Source: Bog-756 sp963730685 (lineage in GTDB: Bacteria; Actinomycetota; Acidimicrobiia; Acidimicrobiales; RAAP-2). Taken from it: a DNA stretch of 64,000 nucleotides. A program made the position numbers and the translations under genes. Where the stretch lies: NCBI GenBank assembly GCA_963730685.1, contig CAVSSP010000001.1, positions 496,001 through 560,000 of the forward strand. The letters are read 5' to 3'. Below the pieces are notes generated by a model. It did no database searches and was not told the origin of the DNA. It worked only from the letters and a program-made list of their open reading frames with translations. Positions 8,927-17,878 of this stretch are shown one piece after another. Within the stretch, counting starts at the first letter, position 1. Each line of letters opens with the position of its first letter.

Positions 8927-9718
8927 ATGACCCAAGAGCTGTCGGGCAAGGTCGCCGTCGTCACGGGCGGTGCGAGTGGCATCGGCCGCGCCACCGTCGA
9001 GCTGTTCGCTGACGAGGGCGCCAAGGTCGTCGTGGCCGACGTCGATGTGGAGGGGGGCGAAGCGCTGGCCGCCGGGCTCGGTGACGCCGTGACCTTCAAA
9101 CGGACCGATGTGGCCGACTTCGACGAGGTCCAGTCGCTGGTGGACTTCGCCGTGGACACCTTCGGCGGCCTGCACGTCATGTTCAACAACGCCGGGATCT
9201 CCAGCTCGTTCCGCCGGTTCCTCCGCGACGACCTTCGCGACTTCGACAGGGTGATGGCGGTCAACCTGTCCGGCGTGGTCTTCGGGACCCAGCGTGCCGC
9301 CCGCCACATGGCCGGGCACGGAGGGGGATCCATCATCAACACGTCGTCCATCGGCGGCCTGACCGGTGGCGGTCCTCCGATCGCGTACCGCACCTCCAAG
9401 GCGGCCATCGTCCAGTTCAGCCGGATGGTCGCCACCGACCTGGCCGAGTACGGCGTCCGGGTGAACAGCGTCGCCCCGGGGCACATCCCGACAGGGATCA
9501 CCAGCTACGACCTGGGACCGACCATCGAAGCCGACCAGCCGCTGCAGCGCCGCGGGACCCCGCGGGACGTGGCCGAGGCGGTGCTCTTCCTGGCCGGCGA
9601 CCGCTCGGCCCAGATCACCGGCATCGTGGTCCCGGTGGACGGGGGCACGGTGGCCGGCCGGCCGGTGCCCGAGGCCATGAGGGGTCAGGAGCACCGGACG
9701 CGTGGGGACGCCGGCTGA
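8927..9718 (+). CDS. Short-chain dehydrogenase/reductase
   Basis: A 263-residue classical SDR that would oxidise or reduce a hydroxyl or keto group with NAD(P). The cofactor loop is TGGASGIG (residues 13-20), NNAG follows, and the active site is Ser (NTSSIGG) plus YRTSK. The ATG at 8927 has AAAGGA about 10 bp upstream. An acidic residue after the second strand (VADVDVEGG) suggests NAD preference. It is convergent with a TetR gene, separated by a hairpin. The substrate is unknown. Confidence 0.9.
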   Translation: MTQELSGKVAVVTGGASGIGRATVELFADEGAKVVVADVDVEGGEALAAGLGDAVTFKRTDVADFDEVQSLVDFAVDTFGGLHVMFNNAGISSSFRRFLRDDLRDFDRVMAVNLSGVVFGTQRAARHMAGHGGGSIINTSSIGGLTGGGPPIAYRTSKAAIVQFSRMVATDLAEYGVRVNSVAPGHIPTGITSYDLGPTIEADQPLQRRGTPRDVAEAVLFLAGDRSAQITGIVVPVDGGTVAGRPVPEAMRGQEHRTRGDAG

Positions 9719-9764
9719 CGGCCATCGGGGGGGACGGTTCCGAAAAGGGGCCCGGGAGGCCGTG

Positions 9765-9784
9765 GTGGCGGGCGTGGGCGCCAC
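9765..9784. terminator. Hairpin between convergent SDR and TetR genes
   Basis: GTGGCG (9765-9770) and CGCCAC (9779-9784) form a 6 bp stem with an 8 nt loop in the 74 bp convergent gap. There is no T tract, so termination is only suggested by position. Confidence 0.3.
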
Positions 9785-9792
9785 GGTGTGGG

Positions 9793-10431
9793 TCACGCCG
9801 GCCCCCGGCCGTCCCGAACGGCCTGCTCGACCAGCCCGATGACCCAGGAGATCCCCCGGACCGCCTGGTCGTGGTCGATCTGCCAGTCGACGACCAGGCG
9901 CTCGTACGATGCCACGCTCCACAGCACGTCGAAGACGGCCGCCGCCACCGTCCGGTCCTCTTCGGGCCATCGCTCCGCCACGGCGGCAATGGCACCGAGC
10001 AGTGCGTCGCGCTGGCGTCGGTTGGCATCGACGAGGGTCGGATCCAGCGGCGGGCGCGGCTCCCTCGGGTACTGGGAGACATGGTCGAAGATCTGGGCCG
10101 CCACCGTGGTGATGCCCTCCAGGCGCATACCGGCCAGATCGATGCCGGCCTGCTGCTCGTTCCGGCGCATGACCGCGTCGCGCAGCCCCCGCTCATTGCC
10201 GAAGTAGCGGTAGACGGTGCGCTCGTTGACGCCGGCCCGTTCGGCCACCGCCCTGACCGTCAGCTTCTTCCAGTCGCGGACCGACGAACGGTGGAGGAGA
10301 TCGGAGCCGGCGACGAGGATCCTCTCCCTCGTCCCCGCCGCCCGTTCGCGGCGCAACGTGCCGTCGTACGGGCGACCAGTGTGCACCGGGTGATCCGACG
10401 TCGGCTTCTTGGCGGTGGTCACGGCGTCCAT
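9793..10431 (-). CDS. TetR family transcriptional regulator
   Basis: A 212-residue repressor with an N-terminal helix-turn-helix around residues 35-80: TVRAVAERAGVNERTVYRYF is the characteristic recognition-helix segment. The C-terminal ligand-binding half has no assigned ligand. ATG 10431 lies 4 bp after the stop of the upstream SDR on the same strand, so it is the last gene of an operon P450-SDR-TetR and probably controls that operon. The tandem TGTGACAC boxes before the P450 are candidate sites, which is inference. Confidence 0.88.
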   Translation of the reverse strand: MDAVTTAKKPTSDHPVHTGRPYDGTLRRERAAGTRERILVAGSDLLHRSSVRDWKKLTVRAVAERAGVNERTVYRYFGNERGLRDAVMRRNEQQAGIDLAGMRLEGITTVAAQIFDHVSQYPREPRPPLDPTLVDANRRQRDALLGAIAAVAERWPEEDRTVAAAVFDVLWSVASYERLVVDWQIDHDQAVRGISWVIGLVEQAVRDGRGPA

Positions 10432-10435
10432 TCTT

Positions 10436-11176
10436 CTATGCCAGCTTCGCCGACCAACCTCCATCGACCGGGATGACCGCGCCGGTGACGAACGAGGCCC
10501 GGTCGGATGCCAGGAAGGCGCCGACCTCGGCGACCTCGGCGGGCTGACCGGCCCGGTTGAGGGCGGCCTTGGCGGCGATGTCGGGGATGAAGTCCTCGGC
10601 GCCCACCGCCATGATCTCCGTCAGGATGAATCCCGGGCAGATGGTGTTGACCCTGATGCCCTGGGTTCCGTACTCGATCGCCGCCGACTTGCCGGCGCCG
10701 ATGATCCCGTGCTTGGCCGCCTGGTAGACGCTGGTGAAGGCCGAGCCGTTGAGGCCGCCGACCGAGGACCAGTTGATGATCGAGCCACCTCCGGAGGGGA
10801 GCATGGTGCGGATGCCGTGCTTCATCCCCAGCATCACTCCCCGCAGGTCGACGTCCATGAGCCGGTCGTAGAACTCCATGGTCAGGTCGGCGAGCGCGCA
10901 GCCGTCGGCGACGCCGGCCACGTTGAGCACGGCATCGACGCGTCCGAACTCCTTGACGGCGGCGGCCATGGTGGCTTCGACGTCGGACTCCTGGGTGACA
11001 TCGCAGTGCAGCGGAAGGACATGTCCGCCGACATCGGCTGCGGTGTCCTGTTCGGCACCGCTGATGTCGGCGGCCACCACCTTGGCACCCTCACGGACGA
11101 AGACCTTGACTGATGCCTTGCCCATGCCCGAGCCGGCCCCGGTGATCACGGCGACCTTGTCATCCAGCAGTCCCAT
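10436..11176 (-). CDS. Short-chain dehydrogenase/reductase
   Basis: A 246-residue classical SDR: TGAGSGMGK cofactor loop near the N-terminus, NVAG, Ser in INWSSVGG, YQAAKHG active-site Tyr/Lys, and a C-terminal VTGAVIPVDGGW. Asp after the second strand (AADISG) suggests NAD. It begins at ATG 11176, 40 bp after the stop of the P450 gene, and its own stop lies 4 bp before the TetR start. It would convert an alcohol made by the P450 into a ketone, or the reverse. Confidence 0.9.
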   Translation of the reverse strand: MGLLDDKVAVITGAGSGMGKASVKVFVREGAKVVAADISGAEQDTAADVGGHVLPLHCDVTQESDVEATMAAAVKEFGRVDAVLNVAGVADGCALADLTMEFYDRLMDVDLRGVMLGMKHGIRTMLPSGGGSIINWSSVGGLNGSAFTSVYQAAKHGIIGAGKSAAIEYGTQGIRVNTICPGFILTEIMAVGAEDFIPDIAAKAALNRAGQPAEVAEVGAFLASDRASFVTGAVIPVDGGWSAKLA

Positions 11177-11216
11177 CAGGGACGCCCTGGTCGCCGAGGT
11201 GGGCACCAGGTGGCGG

Positions 11217-12413
11217 TCATGCGGTGAACACCGGGAGTGTCTCCCAGCCCCGGACCGTCGACGTCGGGGCCAGTCTGGCCCGCTCGGTGTCGACCTCCCA
11301 GGTGGGGAACCGGGTGAGGACCTCGTCGAGCGCCACCCTGCCCTCCAGGCGGGCCAGTGCGGCTCCGAGGCACAGATGGATGCCGTATCCGAAGGTCAGC
11401 GGTTTCCCGTCGTTCCGGTGGATGTCGAAGCGGTCGCCGTCCGGGAAGCGACGGTCGTCATGGTTGGCCGATGCCGGCAGCAGCATCATGATGCTGCCCT
11501 CCGGCACCGTCTGGCCGTGGATCTCCACGTCCTGGGTGACGTATCGGGCGGCGTGGGGTGCCGGCGTCTCGAAGCGCAGGAGTTCCTCGATGGCATCGGG
11601 GATGAGCGATCGGTCCTCGACCAGCTCCCGGCGTTGGTCCGGATGATCGGCCAGGACCTTGCCGGTCCACCCGATCAGCCGGCCGGTCGTCTCGTTGCCG
11701 GCGCCGGTGATGACGCTGATGTAGGTGAGGAGCTCGTCGCGGGTCAGCCGTCGGACGGTCCCGTGCTCGTCCTCGAACTCGGCCTGGAGGAGCTCGGTCA
11801 TGATGTCGTCCGAGGGGTGGTCGGCCCGCCAGTCGATGTACTCGCCGAACATGTCGGTGGGGACGAACCCCTCGGACACCTCCATGGGCTGCCCGGCTTC
11901 GGTGCGCAGGTTGGCGTCGACCTTGTCCCGCACGGCCTCCTGGTCCTGTTCGGGGATGCCGAGCAGCATGCCGATGACCCGCATGGGCATCTGCGCGCCG
12001 AGGTCGGCGATGAAGTCGAACTCCTCGGCGCCGACGAGCGGGTCGAGGCTGCGGGCACAGAACGCCCGGATCTGCGGCTCGAGCGCGGCAACCCGGTTCG
12101 GGGAGAACACCCGGGACATCAGTCGCCGGTGGATGGTGTGCACCGGCGGGTCCTCGAAGATGAGCACGCCCGAGGGCATCTGGATGTCGGCCCGGATGAG
12201 CTCGATGATGCCGCCCCGACCGGAGATGAACGTCTTCGGGTCGAGATAGCCGCGTTCGACGTCGGCGAACCGGCTGACCGCATAGAAGTCGTGGGGCTCG
12301 TTGTGGTAGAGCGGCACCTCCTCCCGCATCCGGCGGAACACCGGATACGGGTCGGCGTCGATGTCCACGTCGTACGGGTCGTAGTAGACGTCGCTGGCGC
12401 TCTGGATGGTCAC
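11217..12413 (-). CDS. Cytochrome P450
   Basis: A 398-residue P450 starting at GTG 12413 with GGGGAGG 7 bp upstream; the open frame runs far beyond but enters the divergent alcohol dehydrogenase. The I-helix reads AGNETTGR, the K-helix ELLR, and the heme loop FGYGIHLCLG with C348. It is a close paralogue of the frameshifted P450 at 55465: both begin YYDPYDxxIDxDPYPV and share RExCARSLDPLVG-like and PMRxIGMLLGIPE segments. It heads the operon P450-SDR-TetR. Confidence 0.92.
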   Translation of the reverse strand: MTIQSASDVYYDPYDVDIDADPYPVFRRMREEVPLYHNEPHDFYAVSRFADVERGYLDPKTFISGRGGIIELIRADIQMPSGVLIFEDPPVHTIHRRLMSRVFSPNRVAALEPQIRAFCARSLDPLVGAEEFDFIADLGAQMPMRVIGMLLGIPEQDQEAVRDKVDANLRTEAGQPMEVSEGFVPTDMFGEYIDWRADHPSDDIMTELLQAEFEDEHGTVRRLTRDELLTYISVITGAGNETTGRLIGWTGKVLADHPDQRRELVEDRSLIPDAIEELLRFETPAPHAARYVTQDVEIHGQTVPEGSIMMLLPASANHDDRRFPDGDRFDIHRNDGKPLTFGYGIHLCLGAALARLEGRVALDEVLTRFPTWEVDTERARLAPTSTVRGWETLPVFTA

Positions 12414-12443
12414 GCCGCACCTCCCCTTGCTTTCATGTCGTAC

Positions 12444-12464
12444 TGTGACACTAAGCTGTGACAC
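12444..12464. promoter_or_regulatory. Tandem TGTGACAC boxes in a divergent promoter region
   Basis: TGTGACAC occurs at 12444-12451 and again at 12457-12464, a direct repeat with 13 bp between starts. It lies 31 bp upstream of the P450 start (minus) and 77 bp upstream of the alcohol dehydrogenase (plus). TAAGCT, a possible -10 for the plus strand, lies between the boxes. The boxes are candidate operators for the linked TetR protein or another factor. Confidence 0.4.
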
Positions 12465-12540
12465 GGTCAAGCGCGGCGCGACCTGCCGGCCGGGGGCGCG
12501 TGGCGACACCGGGCCGGGGACTGGCGAAGGATGGGGGACG

Positions 12541-13686
12541 ATGAAGACGCGAGCAGCGGTGCTGTGGGGACGGGAGCAGGACTGGCAGATCGAGGAGATC
12601 GACCTCGATCCACCGGGTCGGCACGAGGTGCTGGTCAAGTGGGCGGCCGCCGGCCTGTGCCATTCCGACGAGCATCTCCAGTCGACCGAAATGGGGTCGG
12701 AGGCGGGTACCGGCCAACCGGCGCGGGCCGGGCTCTTCCCCATGGTGGGGGGGCACGAAGGGGGAGGGGTGGTGCTGGAAGTGGGCCCGGACGTCACCAG
12801 CCTCCAGCCCGGCGACCATGTCGCGGCCAGCTTCTTCCCCATCTGCGGGCGGTGCAAGATGTGCATCACCGGTCACTCGAACCTGTGTGACCTGGGTGCG
12901 GCCACCTTCCGACCGGGACAGATCTCCGACGGCACCGTGCGCTATCACCTCGACGGCCGGTCGCTCAACGTGATGTCCAAACTGGGCACCTTCGCCGAGC
13001 ACGGCGTGAGCCACGAGGCGTCGCTGGTGGCCGTCGATCACGATCTCCCGCTCACTGCGGTGGCCCTGGTGTCCTGCGGGGTGGCCACGGGCTGGGGCTC
13101 GGCGGTGTACCGGGCCGACGTGATGCCGGGCGACACCGTGGTGGTGGTCGGCGTCGGCGGGGTCGGCATGAACGCCGTCCAGGGGGCCAAGATGGTCGGC
13201 GCCCGGACCATCGTGGCGGTGGACCCGGTGGAGTTCAAGCGGAAGTCGGCACTCGATTTCGGGGCCACGCACACGGCGGCCTCCATGGAGGAGGCCCTGC
13301 CCGTGGTCAGGGAACTGACCCGGGGCCAGATGGCCGACGCCGTGATCATGGTCCCGGGTGTGATGTACGGCGACCTGATGGCCGGAGCCCTGGCGCTGAC
13401 CGGGAAGGGTGGGACCTGTGTGGTCACCGGCGTGGCGCCGCAGTCCCAGCTGGACGCCAAGGTGAACCTCTTCGATCTCGCCATGATGCAAAAGGAGATC
13501 AAAGGGGTGATCTTCGGTGCGGCCAATCCGCGCTTCGACATCCCCAACCTCTTGGCCCTGTACACCTCGGGTCAGCTCAAGCTGGACGAGTTGATCACCA
13601 ACACGTACCGGCTCGATCAGATCAACCAGGGGTACCGCGACATGCTCGACGGCGTGAACCTCCGAGGCGTGGTCGTCTTCGAGTGA
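12541..13686 (+). CDS. Zinc-dependent alcohol dehydrogenase, NDMA-type
   Basis: A 381-residue medium-chain dehydrogenase. The catalytic zinc region is GLCHSDEH and GHEGGG, the structural zinc cysteines lie in CGRCKMCITGHSNLC, and the NAD fold shows VGVGGVGMNAVQGA. From memory of the family, the sequence is nearest to the NDMA-dependent group of actinobacteria, which keeps NADH tightly bound. It oxidises a primary or secondary alcohol to the carbonyl. ATG 12541 directly follows a purine-rich GGATGGGGG. It is divergent from the P450 and 88 bp ahead of another P450, so it fits between hydroxylation and acid formation. Confidence 0.9.
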   Translation: MKTRAAVLWGREQDWQIEEIDLDPPGRHEVLVKWAAAGLCHSDEHLQSTEMGSEAGTGQPARAGLFPMVGGHEGGGVVLEVGPDVTSLQPGDHVAASFFPICGRCKMCITGHSNLCDLGAATFRPGQISDGTVRYHLDGRSLNVMSKLGTFAEHGVSHEASLVAVDHDLPLTAVALVSCGVATGWGSAVYRADVMPGDTVVVVGVGGVGMNAVQGAKMVGARTIVAVDPVEFKRKSALDFGATHTAASMEEALPVVRELTRGQMADAVIMVPGVMYGDLMAGALALTGKGGTCVVTGVAPQSQLDAKVNLFDLAMMQKEIKGVIFGAANPRFDIPNLLALYTSGQLKLDELITNTYRLDQINQGYRDMLDGVNLRGVVVFE

Positions 13687-13774
13687 ACTGTCCACCGCGC
13701 TCGGCCCGATCCCACCCGATGACCCCGATGACCCCGGCCGAAGCCCGGCTGCACAGCCGGCAGAGGAGCCCCGT

Positions 13775-15010
13775 ATGCCCATGAGCCTCGATATCGACCC
13801 GCTCGACCTCGTCGACCCGACACGGTTCGCCCTCCACGGCTATCCGCACGAGGTGTGGACCCGCCTCCGGGCGGAGGCGCCGGTCGCCTACATCGAGCCG
13901 CCCGGGTACCCGCCGTTCTGGGCGGTCACCAAACACGCCGACGTCCAGTACGCCGCCTCCCAGCCCCAGCTCTTCTCGAGCGCACAGGGGATCACGCTCG
14001 ACATGGACCTGAGCGAGCTCGATGTGACACCCGAGATGATCGTCTACCTCGACCCTCCCGAGCACGGTCCCATGCGCCAGGTCGCCAACAAGAGGTTCCT
14101 GCGGAGCGCGGTCCGGGCCCGGAGCGACGAGATCGGGCGGATCGCCGCCGAACTGGTCGACCGTGCCTCGACCCGGGGCGAGATCGGCGAGTGCGACTTC
14201 GTCGACACCTTCGCAGCACCGTTCCCGGTGGCCGTGATCTCGTGGGTGCTGGGTGTGCCGCCCTCAGAGTGGGAGCACCATTTCCGCTGGACCAACGAGA
14301 TCATCGGTAAGGACGATCCGGAGTACCGGCGTCCCGGGGAGAGCCCGGAGCAGACCTCCATGCGGGCCCGCGGTGAGCTGCACCGGTACTTCAAGAAGAT
14401 GGTGGCCCAACGCCGCCAGGACCCCCAGGACGACCTGGTCACCCAACTGGTGCAGAGCGAGGTCGACGGCGTGCCGTTGACCCGGTCCCAGCTCGTCTCG
14501 TACTGCGAGCTCCTGGTCGAGGCGGGCAATCAGACGACGCGCGACGCCATTGCCGGCGGCATGCAGGCTTTCTGCGAGTTCCCCGATCAGTGGGAGCAGC
14601 TGGTGGCCCACCCCGAGCTCCTGCCCGACGCCATCGAGGAGATCCTCCGTTGGGTCACGCCGATCAGCTACTTCGCCCGGACCGCCACCCAGGACTGCGA
14701 GCTCCACGGCCAGCACATCCGGGCCGGCGACAAGGTGGCGTTGTACTGGGCGTCGGCCAACCGCGACGAGGAGGTGTTCGAGGACCCCTTCGAGTTCCGC
14801 ATCGACCGTCCGCCGGGCCAGCCGGTGGTGTTCGGCTTCGGCCCGCACCTCTGCATGGGTGCCCACGTGGCCCGGGCCGAGCTGGCGGCCATGTTCGGGC
14901 TCCTGGCCACCCGGCTGGAGTGGTTCGAGCAGTCGGGACCGGTCGAGCGCCTGAACTCCTCCGTGAACGGGGCCATCAAACACCTGCCGATCCGGTACCG
15001 GCTCACCTAG
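13775..15010 (+). CDS. Cytochrome P450
   Basis: A 411-residue P450. The I-helix motif is the unusual AGNQTTRD rather than AGxET, the K-helix ExxR is EILRW, and the heme loop is FGFGPHLCMG with C360. Two in-frame ATGs (13775, 13781) are possible; 13775 is 6 bp from AGAGGAG. It is only distantly related to the other P450s of this window. It follows the alcohol dehydrogenase on the same strand, suggesting a hydroxylation-oxidation pair. The substrate is unknown. Confidence 0.92.
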   Translation: MPMSLDIDPLDLVDPTRFALHGYPHEVWTRLRAEAPVAYIEPPGYPPFWAVTKHADVQYAASQPQLFSSAQGITLDMDLSELDVTPEMIVYLDPPEHGPMRQVANKRFLRSAVRARSDEIGRIAAELVDRASTRGEIGECDFVDTFAAPFPVAVISWVLGVPPSEWEHHFRWTNEIIGKDDPEYRRPGESPEQTSMRARGELHRYFKKMVAQRRQDPQDDLVTQLVQSEVDGVPLTRSQLVSYCELLVEAGNQTTRDAIAGGMQAFCEFPDQWEQLVAHPELLPDAIEEILRWVTPISYFARTATQDCELHGQHIRAGDKVALYWASANRDEEVFEDPFEFRIDRPPGQPVVFGFGPHLCMGAHVARAELAAMFGLLATRLEWFEQSGPVERLNSSVNGAIKHLPIRYRLT

Positions 15011-15064
15011 GCGCAGGGCAGCACCAGGTCGGACCCACGACCCGAGAGGGAAGGAGGCAGCGAG

Positions 15065-16177
15065 ATGGACGACACCAGCATCTACTCCTGCGATGACCAC
15101 CTGGACCTGCGCGCCGTCCCACCGGCTCTGTGGCAGTCGCGGCTGTCCAAGGACCTGGTCGATCGTGGGCCACGGGTGGTGACCGGCCAGGGGGATCCGA
15201 CGTGGGTCTGCAACGACCGCGTCGTCGGTCGCAGCGGACTGCCCGTGGGGGACAAGGTGGCCGTGCTCAGCGCCGTGAGCCGGGCCGGACTCGAAGACGA
15301 CGGGTTCCGAGTCAGCAACCCGAAACTTCGGCTGGAGGACATGGACCTCGACGGAGTCTGGGCGTCCGTCATCTACGGTCCCATCCCGCTGACCCTGTCG
15401 ATCCCGGAGCCGGACCTGCAGACCGCTTGTTACGCGGCATGGAACGACTGGGCCATCGAGGAGTTCAACGCCTTCGCCCCCGACCGTCTGTGTGCCCTCC
15501 CGTTCCTCCCCAGCCATTCGCCGGAAGCGGCGGTGGCCGAACTCGAGCGGGTGGCCGGACTCGGCCATCGGGGCGCGATCATCGATGTCTTCGACTTCGA
15601 TGCCGGTGATCCGGCCTGGGACCGGCTGTGGGCAGCGGCCGAACAGACCGGGCTACCGCTCAGCTTCCATATCAAGGAAGGGGCTTCCCCCAGGCTGACC
15701 TATCAGGTGGGAAGGTGGCAGTCGGCGGCCTTCGCCTCCCTGCTACCCCTGCAGCTCGACGAGGCACTGGCCATCATGGTCTTCTCCGGTGCCCTCGAAC
15801 GGCATCCCGGGCTCACCCTGGTGCTGGCCGAGGCCGGTGTCGGCTGGCTTCCCTACTTCCTGAGCCGGATGGACATGGAGTGGGAGAACCTCCGGGACAA
15901 GATCGACGACGCACCGGGCGTGGCACCGAGCGAGCTGTTCGAGCGCCAGGTCGTCGCCACCTTCGAGGAGGAGGCGCTGGCCTACCAGTACATCCCCCAC
16001 CTCGGCGCCGACTCGGTCATGTGGGCCTCGGACTTCCCGCACACCGACAGCACGTTCCCCGAGTCGCGGCGCTCCATCGAGGAGACGCTGGGGATGCTGC
16101 CCGACGAGGATCGCCGGAAGATCACCGCCCTCAACTGCGCCAGGCTGTACGGCTTCGGTGTCGCCGCGACCCCATGA
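15065..16177 (+). CDS. Amidohydrolase family 2 protein
   Basis: A 370-residue TIM-barrel hydrolase of the ACMSD-like family, beginning YSCDDHLDLR and ending with the ASDFPHTDSTFPES loop that carries the catalytic Asp. A conserved AEAGVGWLPYFLSRMD segment is shared with the gene at 29237 (SEGGTGWIPYFLSRVD), so these two form one subgroup, distinct from the 3984/57021 pair. ATG 15065 has AAGGAGG 7-10 bp upstream. It lies 54 bp after the P450 and 30 bp before the next hydrolase. Confidence 0.9.
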   Translation: MDDTSIYSCDDHLDLRAVPPALWQSRLSKDLVDRGPRVVTGQGDPTWVCNDRVVGRSGLPVGDKVAVLSAVSRAGLEDDGFRVSNPKLRLEDMDLDGVWASVIYGPIPLTLSIPEPDLQTACYAAWNDWAIEEFNAFAPDRLCALPFLPSHSPEAAVAELERVAGLGHRGAIIDVFDFDAGDPAWDRLWAAAEQTGLPLSFHIKEGASPRLTYQVGRWQSAAFASLLPLQLDEALAIMVFSGALERHPGLTLVLAEAGVGWLPYFLSRMDMEWENLRDKIDDAPGVAPSELFERQVVATFEEEALAYQYIPHLGADSVMWASDFPHTDSTFPESRRSIEETLGMLPDEDRRKITALNCARLYGFGVAATP

Positions 16178-16207
16178 CCGATCCGGACAATGTGAAGGAG
16201 CGAGACG

Positions 16208-17863
16208 ATGGCAGCTGACCTGGTAATTCGTGGGGGAACCGTCTACGACGGGACGGGCGGGCCCGGGCGCGTGGCCGATGTGGCCGTCACGGGACGCGTG
16301 ATCGAGGAGATCGGGTCGAACCTCGACGGCGCCGTCGAACTGGACGCGTCCGGATGTGCGGTGGCGCCGGGCTTCATCGACATCCACACCCACTTCGACG
16401 CCCAGGTGTTCTGGGACCCCGAGCTCAAGCCCTCGTCGTACCACGGGGTGACGACGGTGGTGGCCGGCAACTGCGGCTTCTCGATCGCTCCGTGCCGCCC
16501 CGAGCACCACGACGTGATCGTGCACACGCTCGAGAACGTGGAGGGGATGGACGCCAGCTCGCTCACGGCGGGGATCGCGTGGGAGTTCGAGTCCTTCCCG
16601 GACTACCTCGACCTGGTGGGCCGCCGGGGGACGACCCTCAACTTCACGGCCTACATCGGGCACACCGCCCTGCGGCTCTACGTCATGGGGGATGCCGCCT
16701 ACGAGCGCGCCGCCACCCCCGAGGAGATCGACCACATGTGCCAGTTGGTCGACGAGGCAATGGGGATCGGCGCGGCGGGGCTCTCCACCAGCTTCTCGTA
16801 CGCCCACCGTGGCGTGGACGGCAAACCGGTGCCGAGCCGGTTCGCCGAGATGGACGAGGTGGAGGCGTTGTTCATGGCCGTGGGGAAGGCCGGTAAGGGG
16901 GTGGTGCTCACCACTCCGGGCCCCCAGTGCGAGTACGAGGACATCTTCACCTGGCAGCCGCGGGTGGGCCGGCCGTTCACCTGCCCGCTGTTCGCGCTGT
17001 CCAACGGCAGGCACCGGGACGTCGTCGCCTGGCATGAGGAGGCGCTGGCCCGGGGGGCGAATGTGTGGCCACAGGTCACGCCCCGTCCGTTGACCATGCA
17101 GTTCACCCTGGCCGACGCCTACAACCTGAATGTGGGAGCGGTGTTCGGCGAGCTGATCAAGGTGAGTCCCGAGGTCCGGAAGGCGGCATTCCGCGATCAG
17201 GAGTGGCGCACCCGCGCCTTCGAGGACCTGGAGCGCGGTGGGACCGGCATGAAGCCTCGCTGGGAGACGTTCGAGGTCTCGGAGTCCGGGAGATTCCCCG
17301 AGCTGCTGGGCCGGCGGGTCACCGACATCGCCCATGAGCGGAATGTCAGCCCGCTGGATGTCATGTGCGAGCTGTCCTTGGCCGAGGATCTCACGACCCG
17401 CTTCCGGGCCTACATCGCCAACGACGATCCCGAAGAGGTCGGGCGGCTGCTCACCGAGGACCACGTGGTACTGGGACTCACCGACGCCGGAGCCCATGTG
17501 GACCAGCTGTGCGATGCCCCCCTCCCCACCGACCTGCTCGGCACCTGGGTCCGCGAGCGGGAGATCATGCCGCTCGAGCGGGCCATCCGGAAGCTGGCCG
17601 GTGAGCCCGCCGACCTGTTCGGCTTCGAAGGCCGCGGCTACCTGCGTCCCGGCTTCGCCGCCGACGTCTGCGTGTTCGATCCGGCGACGGTGGCGCCCGG
17701 CCCCCAGCGGCGGCTGCGGGATCTGCCGGCCGACGGTGAACGTCTGACCAACGAGGAGCCGTCCGGGGTGCGGCACGTGATGGTCAACGGCACGCTGATC
17801 CGGACGGACGAGCGTCAGCTCGAGCTGGGCCAGCGGCCCGGCACCCGACCCGCGCTGGTCTGA
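16208..17863 (+). CDS. N-acyl-D-amino-acid deacylase-like amidohydrolase
   Basis: A 551-residue amidohydrolase of the D-aminoacylase/dihydroorotase-like group. It starts with the small beta-domain stretch LVIRGGTVYDGTG and carries the metal motif GFIDIHTHFDAQ with an intact HxH. It then has TTVVAGNCGFSIAPC, typical of D-aminoacylases, and a late LGLTDAGAHVDQ with the catalytic Asp. Known members cleave N-acyl-D-amino acids, but many actinobacterial relatives beside lipid genes have no proven substrate. ATG 16208 has AAGGAG 8 bp upstream. It is 30 bp behind the family 2 hydrolase and probably co-transcribed. Confidence 0.88.
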   Translation: MAADLVIRGGTVYDGTGGPGRVADVAVTGRVIEEIGSNLDGAVELDASGCAVAPGFIDIHTHFDAQVFWDPELKPSSYHGVTTVVAGNCGFSIAPCRPEHHDVIVHTLENVEGMDASSLTAGIAWEFESFPDYLDLVGRRGTTLNFTAYIGHTALRLYVMGDAAYERAATPEEIDHMCQLVDEAMGIGAAGLSTSFSYAHRGVDGKPVPSRFAEMDEVEALFMAVGKAGKGVVLTTPGPQCEYEDIFTWQPRVGRPFTCPLFALSNGRHRDVVAWHEEALARGANVWPQVTPRPLTMQFTLADAYNLNVGAVFGELIKVSPEVRKAAFRDQEWRTRAFEDLERGGTGMKPRWETFEVSESGRFPELLGRRVTDIAHERNVSPLDVMCELSLAEDLTTRFRAYIANDDPEEVGRLLTEDHVVLGLTDAGAHVDQLCDAPLPTDLLGTWVREREIMPLERAIRKLAGEPADLFGFEGRGYLRPGFAADVCVFDPATVAPGPQRRLRDLPADGERLTNEEPSGVRHVMVNGTLIRTDERQLELGQRPGTRPALV

Positions 17864-17878
17864 GCGACACCGCCGTGG

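Noticed and set aside
7170..8930. Open frame of 586 codons on the plus strand opposite the P450
   Set aside because: The P450 on the minus strand has all expected motifs; the plus frame has none and runs through the end of the acyl-CoA dehydrogenase gene in another frame.
15743..17776. Open frame of 677 codons on the minus strand
   Set aside because: It lies opposite two genes with clear family motifs. Its sequence is Gly/His/Val-rich without any domain and arises from the G+C-rich third codon positions of the real genes.
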